Origin: JBCCFX01 sp039029515
GTDB lineage: Bacteria; Planctomycetota; Phycisphaerae; Phycisphaerales; SM1A02
Reading direction: 5' to 3'
DNA length: 14,717 bases
Assembly (NCBI GenBank): GCA_039029515.1
Contig: JBCCFX010000087.1
Span: 1 to 14,717, forward strand
Positions 14,299 through 14,717 of the stretch are shown in pieces (position 1 is the first letter of the stretch; each line of letters begins with the position of its first letter). A program made the translations under genes and the position numbers. The notes beneath the pieces are model-generated. The model did no database searches. It had not been told where the DNA came from and saw nothing but the letters and a program-made list of their open reading frames with translations.

Positions 14299-14717
14299 TC
14301 AGTGTCGACGGCGACGACGGCCGCTGCAGACGGCGGCGATGGGCATAAGCGCCATCGCGGCGGGTGCCGGAACCGGCTGGGTCGAAAAGACGAAATCGTC
14401 GAATCGAACCGAATCAGCCATCGGCAGCTCAATGGTGAAGGACGTGATGCCTTCAGTCGACAGCGCCCCGAAGTGGCTCACACCACCGCCGGCCGGCGCG
14501 ATCAGATCGCCAAGCTCAAACGTACCGAGCGAACCGCTGTCACCGAAGAATTCGATGGGCGTCGCATCGAGGGCCTGGAAATCGAAGGCCACGAATCCAA
14601 AGGCGTAGACCGCCTGGTCAAAGACGACTTCGAAGCCGCCACCACCGGCGCCGAGAACAGCGCTGGTGAACATGAAGTTCGGGCCGGACGATGTGGGTGC
14701 CGACGTGCCGATCACAG
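14299..14717 (-). CDS. Exported protein with PEP-CTERM-like sorting tail (N-terminus outside the window)
   Basis: Open frame running off the right edge, about 139 residues visible. The body is beta-rich and Gly/Phe/Asp-rich (AYAFGFVAFDFQALDATPI, FFGDSG, ITSFTIEL and DSVRFDDFVFS), the style of small jelly-roll domains in secreted planctomycete proteins. It ends in a PEP-CTERM-type signal: VPAP, a short hydrophobic stretch (AAMALMPIAAV) and five arginines. VPAP replaces the usual VPEP, and the hydrophobic run is shorter than normal. Such tails are cut by exosortase after export. A GTG at 14715 is in frame but is unlikely to be the true start because the tail protein should carry a signal peptide. 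Its terminator lies just downstream. Confidence 0.8.
   Translation of the reverse strand, partial: VIGTSAPTSSGPNFMFTSAVLGAGGGGFEVVFDQAVYAFGFVAFDFQALDATPIEFFGDSGSLGTFELGDLIAPAGGGVSHFGALSTEGITSFTIELPMADSVRFDDFVFSTQPVPAPAAMALMPIAAVCSGRRRRRH

Noticed and set aside
1..14717. RNA genes, CRISPR arrays, insertion sequences, phage or toxin-antitoxin genes
   Set aside because: Looked for and not seen: no spaced direct repeats, transposase motifs, terminal inverted repeats or tRNA/rRNA-like segments were found by eye.

Overview
This is a GC-rich, densely coded bacterial chromosome segment. The best guess for the host is Planctomycetota, probably class Phycisphaerae. The window ends in a protein with a short PEP-CTERM-like sorting tail of the 'VPAP + hydrophobic stretch + Arg run' kind, which I associate with that group. 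Some genes have good Shine-Dalgarno (SD) sequences and others appear leaderless. There is a fused single-chain oxoprolinase and a heptose-type activation gene. I see no rRNA, tRNA, CRISPR array, insertion sequence or phage gene. The taxonomic call is an inference from style, not from a marker gene.

Left part (1-4897). After the tail of an unidentified gene comes a B12-binding protein that carries every residue used by the CarH light sensor (Trp-His, Glu-His and the DxHxxG lower ligand) but has no DNA-binding domain. It converges on a PPK2-type polyphosphate kinase. Next come a free-standing sigma region-4 protein and a class I-like DNA photolyase, tail to tail. Divergent from the photolyase is an ECF sigma factor gene overlapping a small soluble zinc anti-sigma gene. 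A 7-7-7 bp dyad sits in the photolyase/sigma divergent promoter region. A B12 photosensor, a photolyase and an ECF sigma/anti-sigma pair close together recall the LitR/LitS/phr and CarH light-response systems. The regulatory wiring here is inferred.

Middle (5018-8833). A co-directional run encodes an adenylyltransferase-PfkB kinase fusion (HldE-like, with the domains in reversed order), a family 2 glycosyltransferase 3 bp downstream, and a D-amino-acid-oxidase-family flavoprotein. The flavoprotein looks circularly permuted: the motif block that normally ends the family is at its N-terminus, and the usual N-terminal FAD motif follows. This is the most unusual object in the window.

Right part (8834-14717). 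A strong intrinsic terminator separates the flavoprotein from the mscL channel gene, which runs leftward. A YpfJ-type zinc metallopeptidase gene also runs leftward. A divergent promoter region then leads into a 1264-residue hydantoinase A/B (5-oxoprolinase) fusion, apparently preceded by an 11-codon leaderless ORF that overlaps it by ATGA. The window closes with a UUCG-loop terminator and the C-terminus of a leftward PEP-CTERM-type exported protein.

A recurring pattern is a TANNNT -10-like hexamer exactly 6 nt before a start codon. It occurs at the ECF sigma gene, the flavoprotein gene and the leader ORF of the oxoprolinase, and suggests that leaderless transcription is common in this organism.
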